Shown here piece after piece: positions 1-9,700 of a DNA stretch of 42,858 nt. The stretch lies in assembly GCA_034435675.1 (NCBI GenBank), contig DAOTWP010000236.1, positions 1-42,858 on the forward strand, read 5' to 3'. Positions within the stretch are counted from its first letter, which is position 1. Each line of letters opens with the position of its first letter. Under the pieces are notes generated by a model, which saw only the letters and a program-made list of their open reading frames with translations, was not told the origin of the DNA and ran no database searches. The DNA comes from DAOTWP01 sp034435675 (lineage in GTDB: Bacteria; Chloroflexota; Anaerolineae; Aggregatilineales; Phototrophicaceae). Position numbers and translations under genes: made by a program.

Positions 1-80
1 CGGCATTGGATTATCTCACACCAGCGGAGTTTGAGGCAGTGGCACTTGCAACAGGCTATCCTCTCTTAAACCCGGCTTGA
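1..80 (+). pseudogene. C-terminal tail of a DDE integrase-type transposase (cut by window edge)
   Basis: The frame starting at base 3 reads ALDYLTPAEFEAVALATGYP and stops at the TGA at 78-80. The segment ALDYLTPAEFE matches the usual end of integrase-core transposases of IS3 and related families, in which an (H)xxLGYLTPxEFE motif closes the protein. Only about 25 residues lie in the window, so it cannot be said whether the upstream gene is intact. Its stop overlaps the first codon of the truncated response regulator at 77, which suggests that a mobile element landed in or rearranged against that regulator. No inverted repeat marking the element end is visible between the stop and the regulator. 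Confidence 0.55.
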
Positions 81-535
81 TTCTGTCCAATTTTTCCGCC
101 GCACTACAATATCGAACCAATCTCGCAGAAATCCTGGAGTTTGAAAACTATCATACCGTGGAAGCGGAGAATGGTCTGGAGGGGGTACAAGTGATTCGCC
201 AAATCTTGCCTGATCTCATTATCTGTGATGTGGATATGCCCGTCATGGATGGGATAGACGTACTCAAAACGGTAAAAAATAATCCCATCTATGCGAAGAT
301 TCCAGTCGTTGTCGCCACAGGGCGCGCCGATACGCTGACCATCCAGACTCTCCTTGACTTGGGAGCAGATTCTTATCTGACAAAACCGGTGACAATCTCA
401 TTGTTTCTGGCGACCATTCGAACCTTTTTTGGGAACAGCACGCCTGACCACCGGCGAAATCATGCCGCAGATCTACGCCAATATCCCTCTGAAAGCACGG
501 GGCACAGCCACGCTTTATCCGGAAGTTTGGATTAA
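77..535 (+). pseudogene. Response regulator receiver domain, 5'-truncated
   Basis: From about residue 10 this is a clear CheY-like receiver: phospho-acceptor Asp51 in CDVDMPVMDG, Thr81 in VVATGR and Lys103 in LTKPV. What should precede it, the first beta strand and the acidic pair (the ILVVEDD-type segment), is absent. Instead the reading frame starts at a TTG overlapping the transposase stop, with an unrelated ILSNFSAA sequence. Without the acidic pair it should not bind Mg2+ or be phosphorylated normally, so I call it a remnant. After about residue 118 the protein leaves the receiver fold with an Arg/His-rich tail, while another frame over 444-536 looks more protein-like, so the 3' end may also be frameshifted. 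No output domain is present. Confidence 0.65.
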
Positions 536-550
536 AAGGAGTTTGACACT

Positions 551-685
551 ATGGGCGATAAGGGTAAAAAAGATCAGAAGAAGAAGAAGAAGGTGAAGTC
601 ACCCGTCAAAGAAGAAACCACTGTTTCGACAGTGCTCAACCCGACTGATGCCAACAAGGGCAGCAAAACGCCTCCGAAAAAATAG
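551..685 (+). CDS. Small lysine-rich hypothetical protein (44 aa)
   Basis: The ATG at 551 follows an AAAGGAG ribosome-binding site at 535-541. The product begins MGDKGKKDQKKKKKVKSPVK and ends with KTPPKK. It is highly basic, lacks hydrophobic stretches and is probably disordered. Short proteins starting MGDK followed by Lys/Ser runs recur in unrelated bacteria without a known role; that family resemblance is from memory and unconfirmed. It may bind nucleic acid or other polyanions simply through charge. A GC-rich hairpin follows at 705-729. Confidence 0.6.
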   Translation: MGDKGKKDQKKKKKVKSPVKEETTVSTVLNPTDANKGSKTPPKK

Positions 686-704
686 AGTTGGCACAGGGTG
701 AACC

Positions 705-729
705 GGGCAGCGCCTAAGATGCGCTGTCC
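705..729 (+). terminator. GC-rich hairpin after the small basic ORF
   Basis: GGGCAGCGC at 705-713 pairs with GCGCTGTCC at 721-729 (one G-T pair) around a 7-nt loop. It lies 20 bp after the 44-aa gene. No T-run follows, so it is a weak terminator candidate or an mRNA-end stabilising stem. Confidence 0.35.
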
Positions 730-885
730 AGCCTAGCTACTAGCTACTCCTGCTGTGACGCTTGAATCCTTTCAGAACAAGCTTTGCGATTTGTCACCCC
801 TAATCTTCTCTCTGGTACACCACACTCTTTAATCTGCCAGTGCTCATGGCGAATATGCAGACTGGCTAGTCATGGAGTAAACGTT

Positions 886-1521
886 GTGAAACTCACTGGG
901 AACGCATTGAAAATCGTATTTGCATTCGTGTTGATGATCGGCGTGATTCTCTGGGCAGTTAATTCTATCCGTTCAGTTTCGTACAGTGGAACGAACCTTA
1001 GTTTTGATATCGCCGATGGAATAATTACCGTCACTAATCTATCGGACGATCCAGCAGCAGTCCAGTTAACTGGCTCAGGGTCTCGCACATTCCGGGTTTC
1101 CAGCACAATTGAAGGGGTTACTGTTACCGGTTCATCAACGCGAGTGGGAACTGGAAGTACCCAAACCCATCTATTTGCATTTGAACTACCACCCGGCACA
1201 AGTGAATTCACAGTCTCCGGCGGTACAAATGTTAGATTTGTGGCTGACACAGCTACCGAACTTCAAGCAACTGTCAACCCGATGAGCAGCGAGTCACGTC
1301 GCAATACGCTTATCGCCGCCGCCGTTGTGGTCTTTGGAGCGCTCTTCTATGCCTCTAGTGTAACGAAGCATCAATGGATCAAAAGCTTACGCCACAAAGT
1401 TTTACCTTCGCATCAAGATGCTTCTCAGCAGGATACAAAACCCACTCCTGTCGTTACGGACGGCGGACAGGGTCGGGTGGCACGTTCATATGGGGATAAT
1501 CGTGCAGATATAGGAGATTAA
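886..1521 (+). CDS. Hypothetical two-TM membrane protein with extracytoplasmic beta-rich domain
   Basis: I place the start at the GTG at 886 (VKLTGNALKIVF) because TGGAG lies 8 bp upstream at 873-877; a longer reading frame from 784 adds an unconvincing Cys/Arg-rich leader. The 211-aa product has an N-terminal membrane segment (about residues 8-28, IVFAFVLMIGVILW). A roughly 120-residue Thr/Ser/Val-rich region follows that looks like a beta sandwich on the outside, then a second membrane segment (about 140-160, TLIAAAVVVFGALFYASS) and a charged cytoplasmic tail. No known domain is recognised. It precedes a band-7 protein by 145 bp in the same direction, so a shared membrane role is possible but only inferred. 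Confidence 0.6.
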   Translation: MKLTGNALKIVFAFVLMIGVILWAVNSIRSVSYSGTNLSFDIADGIITVTNLSDDPAAVQLTGSGSRTFRVSSTIEGVTVTGSSTRVGTGSTQTHLFAFELPPGTSEFTVSGGTNVRFVADTATELQATVNPMSSESRRNTLIAAAVVVFGALFYASSVTKHQWIKSLRHKVLPSHQDASQQDTKPTPVVTDGGQGRVARSYGDNRADIGD

Positions 1522-1555
1522 CCGAGACCTGATTACTGACCAGCAAAATGTCTAC

Positions 1556-1641
1556 AGACTACCTAGTGGAGTTCATGCGCAGACACTTCAACGCGCACAT
1601 GTAATCGATACAGGTAGTCTACTTCTTTCGGAACCTGTATC
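1556..1641 (+). promoter_or_regulatory. Overlapping mutually exclusive inverted repeats upstream of the band-7 gene
   Basis: AGACTACCT (1556-1564) pairs perfectly with AGGTAGTCT (1612-1620). GATACAGGT (1608-1616) pairs perfectly with ACCTGTATC (1633-1641). The two right/left arms share 1612-1616, so only one hairpin can form at a time. The element ends 25 bp before the ATG at 1666. This geometry is that of a conformational switch in a leader RNA or of an IS/repeat end; nothing identifies a ligand. Confidence 0.35.
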
Positions 1642-1665
1642 CGGTAGACAACAAAGGAAAACACG

Positions 1666-2517
1666 ATGCGCACAATACGCGGTCTGATTTATACACTGCG
1701 CCCTTACGAGCGGGGCATCCAGGAAACCCTGGGGAAATACAGCAGATTTGTGATACCGGGCTTCGGACTTCAAATCCCGATCATCCATGTTATTCGTGTT
1801 CGTGATGTCCGTGAACACACGATGGATATTGAACCTCAGCCGGTAATTACTAAAGACAATGTTGAAATCACTGTGGATGGTGTGATGTGGGTTCGTCCTG
1901 CGGCTGAAGAAGAAGCGATCAAGCGCACATTCTATAATATAGATGATTGGAAACGCGCAGTTATCCAACTGGCGATGACGAACTTGCGTCAGGAGTTTGG
2001 TGAATTGTCATTGGATGAGAGCCTTGTAGCGCGAGAGAAGATCGCTACTAATTTGCAGAGAATCCTCAATGGCTTCGCCGTTGAGTGGGGGTTAACAGTG
2101 AGCAAGGTCGAAATCCGCCTCATTGATCCCCCCGATGATATCAAAAGAGCCATGCACAAGCAAAAGACAGCCGAGCAAGAGCGCCGTGCCATGAAATTAC
2201 TGGCAACGGGGGAGTTCGAGGCTGCCCAACAGCAAAAATTGGCAATCATTCAGCGTGCTGAAGGTGAACGCGAGGCGGTGATACAGGTTGCACAGGGCAA
2301 AGCGGAAGCGATTCGCCTGGTCAATGAAGCGGCTGAACGCTACTTTATCGGCAATGCTCAGGCGCTCAAACAACTGGAAATGGTTGAAAACGCTTTACGG
2401 GACAACACGAAAGTCGTCATTACCGAGCATGGCATCAGCCCAACTCTATTGTTAGGCAGCCTGCCCATCACATTAGTGAAGGAGAGTAATGGGCACAAAG
2501 CAGGATCTCAAAAGTAA
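1666..2517 (+). CDS. SPFH/band-7 domain protein (stomatin/prohibitin-like)
   Basis: This 283-aa protein has a band-7 (SPFH) domain over about residues 12-180, beginning LRPYERGIQETLGKYSRFV and running through the VITKDNVEITVDGVMWVR and DWKRAVIQLAMTNLRQEFGE segments. A charged Ala/Glu/Gln-rich coiled coil covers about 180-255 (QKTAEQERRAMKLLATGEFE onward), and a short tail follows. SPFH proteins form cage- or ring-like membrane oligomers that organise proteases or microdomains. Unlike stomatins, no N-terminal transmembrane segment is present; attachment may be peripheral or through the neighbouring membrane protein. The ATG at 1666 is preceded by AAAGG at 1653-1657. No NfeD-type partner is visible nearby. 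Confidence 0.85.
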   Translation: MRTIRGLIYTLRPYERGIQETLGKYSRFVIPGFGLQIPIIHVIRVRDVREHTMDIEPQPVITKDNVEITVDGVMWVRPAAEEEAIKRTFYNIDDWKRAVIQLAMTNLRQEFGELSLDESLVAREKIATNLQRILNGFAVEWGLTVSKVEIRLIDPPDDIKRAMHKQKTAEQERRAMKLLATGEFEAAQQQKLAIIQRAEGEREAVIQVAQGKAEAIRLVNEAAERYFIGNAQALKQLEMVENALRDNTKVVITEHGISPTLLLGSLPITLVKESNGHKAGSQK

Positions 2518-2749
2518 GTCGTCAGGCTTGATCCTGAACGGAATTCGATATTGACGCAGAACATTGAGAGGAAATGGTGTGGTGGCTAACTTTTCTGGAA
2601 TAGTTGCTTTCGTGACTGGGCAGCTTGCGGCATTAGTCGTTCGGTAGTACGGGCAAATGCCTGACTGATTAACTCAACAACGAGATTAGGTGTGTTGTTG
2701 GTCGTCGCGCTGGTTTCTCCCTACGCTGGTTTTCCATCAGGAGCAGTTT

Positions 2750-3724
2750 ATGCTGGATCGTCTTCTCGTTCCTTTGGATGGTTCATCTCTGGCAGAGTGT
2801 GCATTACCGCATGCCATCGCTATTGCCAGAGCATTTAACGCGCAGATTACCCTGGTGCATATCGTGGAACAGCCTCCAGCATCGCTGCGTTTACCAAAAG
2901 CAGACCCGCTGGATTGGTATCTGAGAAAGTCAGCAGCTAATCTGTATCTGGATGCCGTGCAGTCCCGTTTAGAACAGGAACTGCATCTATCCGTTCAGGT
3001 GATCCTGGAAGAAGGCAACGCGGCAGACAAGATTGTCGAACTTGCTCACGCCACACAAACGGATTTGCTGATCCTGAGTGGCTATGGTGAAACCACCGGG
3101 GTGAATCGAGGTGGTGTGAGCAGCATCGCTCAGCAGATTCTGCAGCGAGTACGGATTTCAACACTGATTGTTCGGGCTAACCAGCCTGTTGACGCTTTCA
3201 CCAGTGACCTGCGTTATTACAAAGTATTGATCCCCTTAGACGGTTCACAACGGGCGGGGTCTGCGTTGGCGCTGGCGGCGGCTTTCGCCGAGGCATATCA
3301 GCCCGAACTCTTGCTGGTTCATGTCATCCGCAAGCCTGAAATGGCCCGCCATATGCCATTGAGCGGGGAGGATGCAGCGCTGATCAATCGTGTGATCGAA
3401 CGCAACCATGAGGAAAGCATCAAATATCTGGAACAGACCCAGGCGCGCTTACCTGGCAACACGCAAACCCGTGTGCTAATCAGCGAAAACATCGCCGCAA
3501 CGCTCCAGACGGTGAGCGAAGAGGAGTTGGTTGACTTGCTGGTACTCAGCGCGCATGGCTACTCCGGTGAGACGCGTTGGCCCTATGGGAGTATCACGAA
3601 TCGGTTTATCACAGATGGCACGGCACCCTTGTTGATCGTCCAGGATTTACAATGGACTGCACCGGTGTCAAATCGCGCAGGCGTGGAAACCCGTACGCCC
3701 ATTCGGTTGAACAATGGCATATAA
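2750..3724 (+). CDS. Tandem universal stress protein (two UspA domains)
   Basis: The ATG at 2750 follows TCAGGAG, giving 324 aa. Domain 1 starts MLDRLLVPLDGSSLAE and domain 2 starts near residue 155 with YYKVLIPLDGSQRAG, the classic UspA opening. The ATP-binding signature (G-2x-G-9x-G-S in MJ0577-type Usp) is nearly kept in domain 2 (SAHG, nine residues, GS). In domain 1 it is degraded (SGYG, nine residues, VS), so only domain 2 is likely to bind nucleotide. Fused Usp pairs are common. The 3' end overlaps the start of the glucan synthase by 11 bp, so the two are probably translationally coupled and co-regulated. Confidence 0.88.
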   Translation: MLDRLLVPLDGSSLAECALPHAIAIARAFNAQITLVHIVEQPPASLRLPKADPLDWYLRKSAANLYLDAVQSRLEQELHLSVQVILEEGNAADKIVELAHATQTDLLILSGYGETTGVNRGGVSSIAQQILQRVRISTLIVRANQPVDAFTSDLRYYKVLIPLDGSQRAGSALALAAAFAEAYQPELLLVHVIRKPEMARHMPLSGEDAALINRVIERNHEESIKYLEQTQARLPGNTQTRVLISENIAATLQTVSEEELVDLLVLSAHGYSGETRWPYGSITNRFITDGTAPLLIVQDLQWTAPVSNRAGVETRTPIRLNNGI

Positions 3725-6700
3725 CCTTGATATAAACGCCGCAACCAGCAGCACAGATACCCTGCGCGAGCTGGCGCACCAGCTTGCAGGAACACTGACA
3801 GTAACAGCAGCGCTAACCCGCAAGCCCTTGCTTCTCGATCAACTCAGTCAGCACGAAAAACGCATTACGACAGCCTACCAGCAGTTCAGTAGCATTGCTC
3901 ATGAAGAATTACCGCTCTCCTATGCGGCAGAGTGGCTGCTGGACAATTTTCTTGTGGTACAGCAGGCGATTCGGCAAAGTCGAGAAGACCTCCCCCTAGG
4001 GTATTATCAGGCACTCCCAAAACTGAACAACCCGATGTGGCTGAATATCCCGCGAACCTACGCGCTAGCCCACGCACTGATTGATTACAGCAACAATCAG
4101 CTTGATATTGGACAGACTATTCACTTTCTGCAAGCATTGCAGGTTGATATGCCTTTAACGATGGGCGAGCTGTGGGCATTTCCGACGATGATGCGCCTGG
4201 GTATTCTAAGCAGCCTTAGTGATATCCTGAGTCAGAATATCGCCATAGCATCACCGGCACCTGTTATGGGGGATGACAGCGCGGTTCGCTTCTGTATTAT
4301 CAGTTTGCGACTGCTCGCCATCCAGGACTGGAAAGTCTTTTTTGAGCAGGTGAGCCTGACCGACCACATACTGCGACTTGACCCGGCGCAAATATATGCG
4401 GCGATGGATTTTGACACCCGCAATAGCTATCGCATGGTGATTGAACGCCTCGCCCATTCAGCGAAGCAGTCTGAAGAAGAAGTCGCCCGACAGGCGATTA
4501 CGTTCGCCCAGGCGACAGACCCCACTGGGCGCGAGGGGCATATCGGCTATTATCTGATTGGCAAAGGCTACGACCAGTTAGAAGCGTGGTTCAGACATCG
4601 TACACCCGTGCCAGAGCGCTTCCGTCGCTGGTTGCTTCGTCACCCGACATCCACCTATCTAGCCAGCATCGGGTCGCTCACCCTGCTGCTGGTGCTGTTG
4701 TTTGCCAGTCCGGTCACCCGTACAGACCATCCCATCCTGCAAAGGCTGGTGGTGGCGCTGCTGGTCTTTTTACCCGCCACAGCGATTGCCAGCAGTGTCA
4801 TCAATTGGGTCGTGACGAATAACATCGCGCCGCGCCTCCTGCCCCGGCTGGATTTCCAGGATGGTATTCCGGTTGCTTATCAGACCCTGGTCGTTATCCC
4901 AACCCTGCTGCACGATACTGCCGAGATCGACTCCCTGTTGCAGCAGATGGAACTGCACTTTTTGCGAAATTCAGATCCCGCGCTGTTTTTTGCCCTGCTG
5001 ACGGACTATGCCGACGCGCCCACCCAGCACATGCCCGCCGATGTGGATTTAATCCGCCTTGCTCAGGCTGGCATAGCCGCGCTGAATGCCAAATACCGGC
5101 CAGAATCCCCACCGTTTTATCTGTTCCATCGAGAACGCAGGTGGAACGCAGCGCAGAACACCTGGATGGGATGGGAACGCAAGCGCGGTAAATTGGTGGA
5201 GTTTAACCATCTACTGCGGGAGAATAAAGCCACAACTTACACTGTACAGGTCGGTGATCTGAACATCTTGCCGCGTATCCGATATGTGATTACGCTCGAT
5301 GCGGATACGATCCTGCCTGAAGGCTGCGCCCGGCGTCTAGTGGCGACACTGGCGCACCCGCTCAACCGTGCTGTGTACAATTCAGACACGGGCAAAGTGG
5401 TTTCGGGCTACTCCATTCTGCAACCTCGTATTGAGATCAAACCCACCAGCGCCAATCAATCACGCTTTACTCGTATTTTCGCGGGTGATGTTGGCCTGGA
5501 TTTGTACACCCGCGCTGTCTCGGATGTTTATCAGGATTTGTTTGGCGAAGGAAGTTATGTTGGCAAAGGCATTTATGATGTCGATGTCATGGAGGCGTGT
5601 CTGGCCCGGCGTATTCCTGAAAACACGCTGTTAAGCCATGACTTATTTGAAGGTATTCATGCGCGGGTTGCACTTGTCAGCGATATTCTGCTGCTCGAGG
5701 AATATCCGGCGCACTATCTGGCATACACACGCCGTCTGCACCGCTGGATACGGGGTGACTGGCAACTGCTGCCCTGGCTGTTTCCGCGTATCCCTACCGA
5801 TCAGGCTGGACAGACGCTGCCCAATACCTTTTCGACCCTTGACCGCTGGAAAATCCTCGATAATTTACGGCGCAGCCTGGTCACGCCGGCCCTGCTGCTG
5901 CTGTTGATAGCCGCTTGGTTGGGGTTGATCGGCACACCACTGTTTTGGACTCTGATGACTCCGGCCATACTTGGTTTCCCCTTCGCGCTGTCACTGCTGG
6001 CGCATCTTCATCGCCGCCGACCAACCGAGTCAGCGGGCGAAATGCTGCGCTCATACCGCCTGGACGCGCAGCGCTGGTTGTTGGCGCTCATTTTCCTTCC
6101 CTATGAGGCGCTTCTGACACTGAATGCAGTGGGCACAACACTGGTGCGGTTATTCGTCACCCGAACACGCATGTTGCAGTGGACAACAGCCGCGCAAACG
6201 GCTCAGCATTTTGGCACAGACAGAGGCTCAGAATCCACCTGGCAAGAGATGCTGCTGGTGCCAATCCTGGCCGGTATACTCACACTGCTCATTGCAATCA
6301 CCAACGGTGCAGCGCTCCCTTTTAGCTTGCCGATACTGGCGTTATGGTTTATATCGCCGCAGGTGGCATACTGGCTCAGCCAGCCAAAGCGCCACACTGA
6401 ACCGGCATTATCTGGTGACCAGAAAACTGTGCTGCGCCATCTTGCCCGGCAGACCTGGCTCTTTTTTGAGCAAACGGTTGGGCCCGAAGATCACTGGCTG
6501 CCGCCCGATCATGTTCAGGAAGCGCCCATCCTCACCGCCCATCGCACCTCGCCCACCAATATCGGTCTGCTGCTCACATCGACATTAGCTGCATACGATT
6601 TGGGATACATTGGGCTATTCGATTTGATCACGCGCTTGCAGGCGACCTTACACACACTCGATCAACTGGAACATTATCGCGGGCATCTGCTGAACTGGTA

Positions 6701-9700
6701 TGACACAATATCGCTGGCTGCGCTGGAACCGCGTTATGTATCAACCGTGGATAGTGGCAACCTGGCGAGTTGCCTGATTGTCATTGAGCAGGCGTGTCTG
6801 AACGCTGCCGATCATGCTGTACTCGACCATCAGCGCTGGTTGGGTTTATTGGATATCCTGGGACTGCTGGAAGAAAGCCTCGACACGCTTTACAGCAGCA
6901 GTCAGGAAATCCCGGTTACACATTTGCGCGCCTACATGTTTTCGCTGCGCGAAACTATTCAAACTATCCTTCAGACCCCCGATCACTGGGCGGTGCTGCT
7001 AACCTGGCTGAATATGGAAGCCTGGGGGACGGTTTCGAGCTTAATCATAGCCGTGCTGGAGTCAAAACCGCTGGCTTCGAAGATGGAAACGTTGAAGGCT
7101 TTGCGCATTACTTCTGAACGGTTTCACCATCATCTGACAAGTATGCAGCGTGATGTGGATTTGCTGCTGCCCTGGCTGCTGCCGGTCAGCCAACCGCCCG
7201 CTGTATTTGTTCGGACCGCTGCCGACCCGCTGATTGTCGCCGCATGGCAGGCGCTGCTGTCTGCACTCCCCAGCGCGCCACGCCTGGGCGAACTGCCAGC
7301 AAGCTGCCAGACGGTGAATGCGCGCCTCGGTCAGCTTCAGGCATGTTTGTCCACAAACGACGACGCAGACTCACAGCTGCAAGAGGCACATGCCTGGTGT
7401 GCACGGTTAGAACAGAACCTGAACAGCACATATTCGCAGGTTGCGGGTCTTTTGCGTGGTTATCAGACACTGGCTGCGAACGCTGAAAGCCGCTTTCAGT
7501 CCATGGACTTCGCGTTCTTATTCAACACCCAGCGCAAAGTGTTCCATATCGGCTACAACGTTGCGGGCGATAAGTTGGACGATAACTTTTACGATCTCCT
7601 GGCTTCTGAGGCACGTCTCGCCAGTTTTCTGGCGATTGCCAAACGTGATGTCCCGCCAAGCCACTGGCTGCATTTGGGGCGACCGGTGACACGGGTCGGC
7701 GATCAGCTCGCCCTGCTCTCGTGGAGCGGCACGATGTTCGAGTACCTGATGCCCACCCTGTTCATGAGCAACTATGAGCAAACCTTTCTCGCCCAGAGCT
7801 GCGGGGTGACGGTCGATAACCAGATCTCGTATGGTCAATCGAAGCAGATTGCCTGGGGCGTATCCGAGTCGGCCTATTACGCTTTCGACAGCGGCATGAC
7901 CTATCAATACTATGCCTTTGGTGTGCCAGAGCAAAGGCTCAAACGCGATTTTGTTGAGAACACAGTCATCACCCCTTACGCCTCTCTGCTGGCCCTGCGA
8001 CTGCGCCCACAGGCAGTCTATGAGAACATAAAACGACTCGACGCGGTGGCGATGCGCGGGTTTCTGGGATTTTATGAAGCGGTTGATTACACGCCATCTC
8101 GTGTTCCCTTACGCCAGAGTTATGCCGTCATCCAATCTTACATGGCGCACCATCAGGGCATGATTCTCGTTTCGCTGACCAATTACCTGCGGGATGATGT
8201 CATGATTCGGCGTTTTCATACCGATCTGCGTGTACAGAGTTTTTCGATGCTGCTGCAAGAGAAAATCCCCACTCAGGTTCCCATCCACAGCCTGCATCCG
8301 GTTGAGGTAGTCGAACACATCAAGCCCCCTGTCCGGGTGAACACCGCGCCCTGGTATGTGCCGGACAGCACAAATGTGCCACAGGTGCATACCCTTTCCA
8401 ATGGCCGCCTCACCACGCTGGTCACCCATGCGGGCAGCGGTTACCTTCAGTGGAAAGGTTTATCGCTGACCCGATGGGAAGCGGATACGACGCTGGATGC
8501 CAGCGGTATCTGGATTTATCTACAGGATCAGATGAGTGGCAAGGTCTGGTCAGCCGGCTACCAGCCCACCACAGTCCCACGCGACTATCAGCATGTTGCG
8601 TTTTACCCACATCAGGCAGAGTTCCAACGCCGTGATGATGACATCACCGTGAATATGCAGGTGACTGTCGCCTCAGACGATGATGTCGAAATCAGGCAGA
8701 TCAATCTGATTAACCACAGCGACCAGATACGCTATTTGCGGGTGACCAGTTATGGTGAGGTGCTGCTGGCTGCTCAATCGGAACGTCATCCGGCATTCAA
8801 CAAATTGTTCATCGAGAGTGAATATGTAGCTGAAAACAATCTGCTGCTCTTTCACCGCCGCTTGCGTGACGATGAAGAACCGGTCTATCTGGGGCACTGT
8901 CTGCTGACCAGCCCTGACATCGCTGGCACAGGCACTTATGAAAGTGATCGGATGCGTTTTCTGGGTAGGGGGCGCACAGTTAAATCGCCCATCGTATTCG
9001 GCGCAGAGCGCCGCCTGTCCCAGACCGTCGGCACGACGCTTGACCCCATTATGGCACTGGGTCAGGATGTCGAACTGGCCCCCTACGGCAGAGTCAGCCT
9101 TGCCTTTCTGATACTCGTCACCGGGTCACGCGAGGAGACGCTGACTCTGGCGGCACGCTACAAGGATTGGGCTATGCTGGAACGGACGGTTGAGCTTGCT
9201 CGCCGACAGCGTGAAGCCAGCCTCCAGCAGCTTGAGATGGCGACCTCTGAATTGGCGCGAATTCAGCAGTTGCTTTCACTCCTGTGCTATCCCCATGCAG
9301 GCTTACGCGCTTCCGCAGATGTGATTGCGGCCAACACGAAGGGTCAAGCCAGCCTGTGGGATTATGGGATTTCCGGGGATGCCCCACTTCTACTGGTACG
9401 TGTTAGTGATGTTACAGAGCTGTCACTGGTCGTGGAACTGCTGCGTGCCCACACCTACTGGCGAGAGCAGCAGATGCGCATTGATCTGGTGATCCTCAAT
9501 CAGCGAGACAGCACCTATTCGCAGGAGCTTCAAGAACAGATTCAGCGTTTGATTGTGCGCTCAAACAGCAGCCAGTGGTTGAACAGGCGCGGTGGTGTGT
9601 TTGTGGTAAATGCCGGCCAGATGCAGCAAGAGAAGCGTATCCTCATTGAAACGGCGGCGCGGGTCATTTTGGATGGTCAGCGCGGGTCCGTCAGTCAGCA

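Noticed and set aside
2489..2554. Short frame MGTKQDLKSK... overlapping the end of the band-7 gene behind GGAGAG
   Set aside because: Only 21 residues and mostly inside the upstream coding sequence; likely chance.
2579..2647. 22-residue hydrophobic frame (VVANFSGIVAFVTGQLAALV) preceded by GAGGAAA
   Set aside because: Very short, no recognisable family; plausible leader peptide or gene remnant, but not supportable as a gene from sequence alone.
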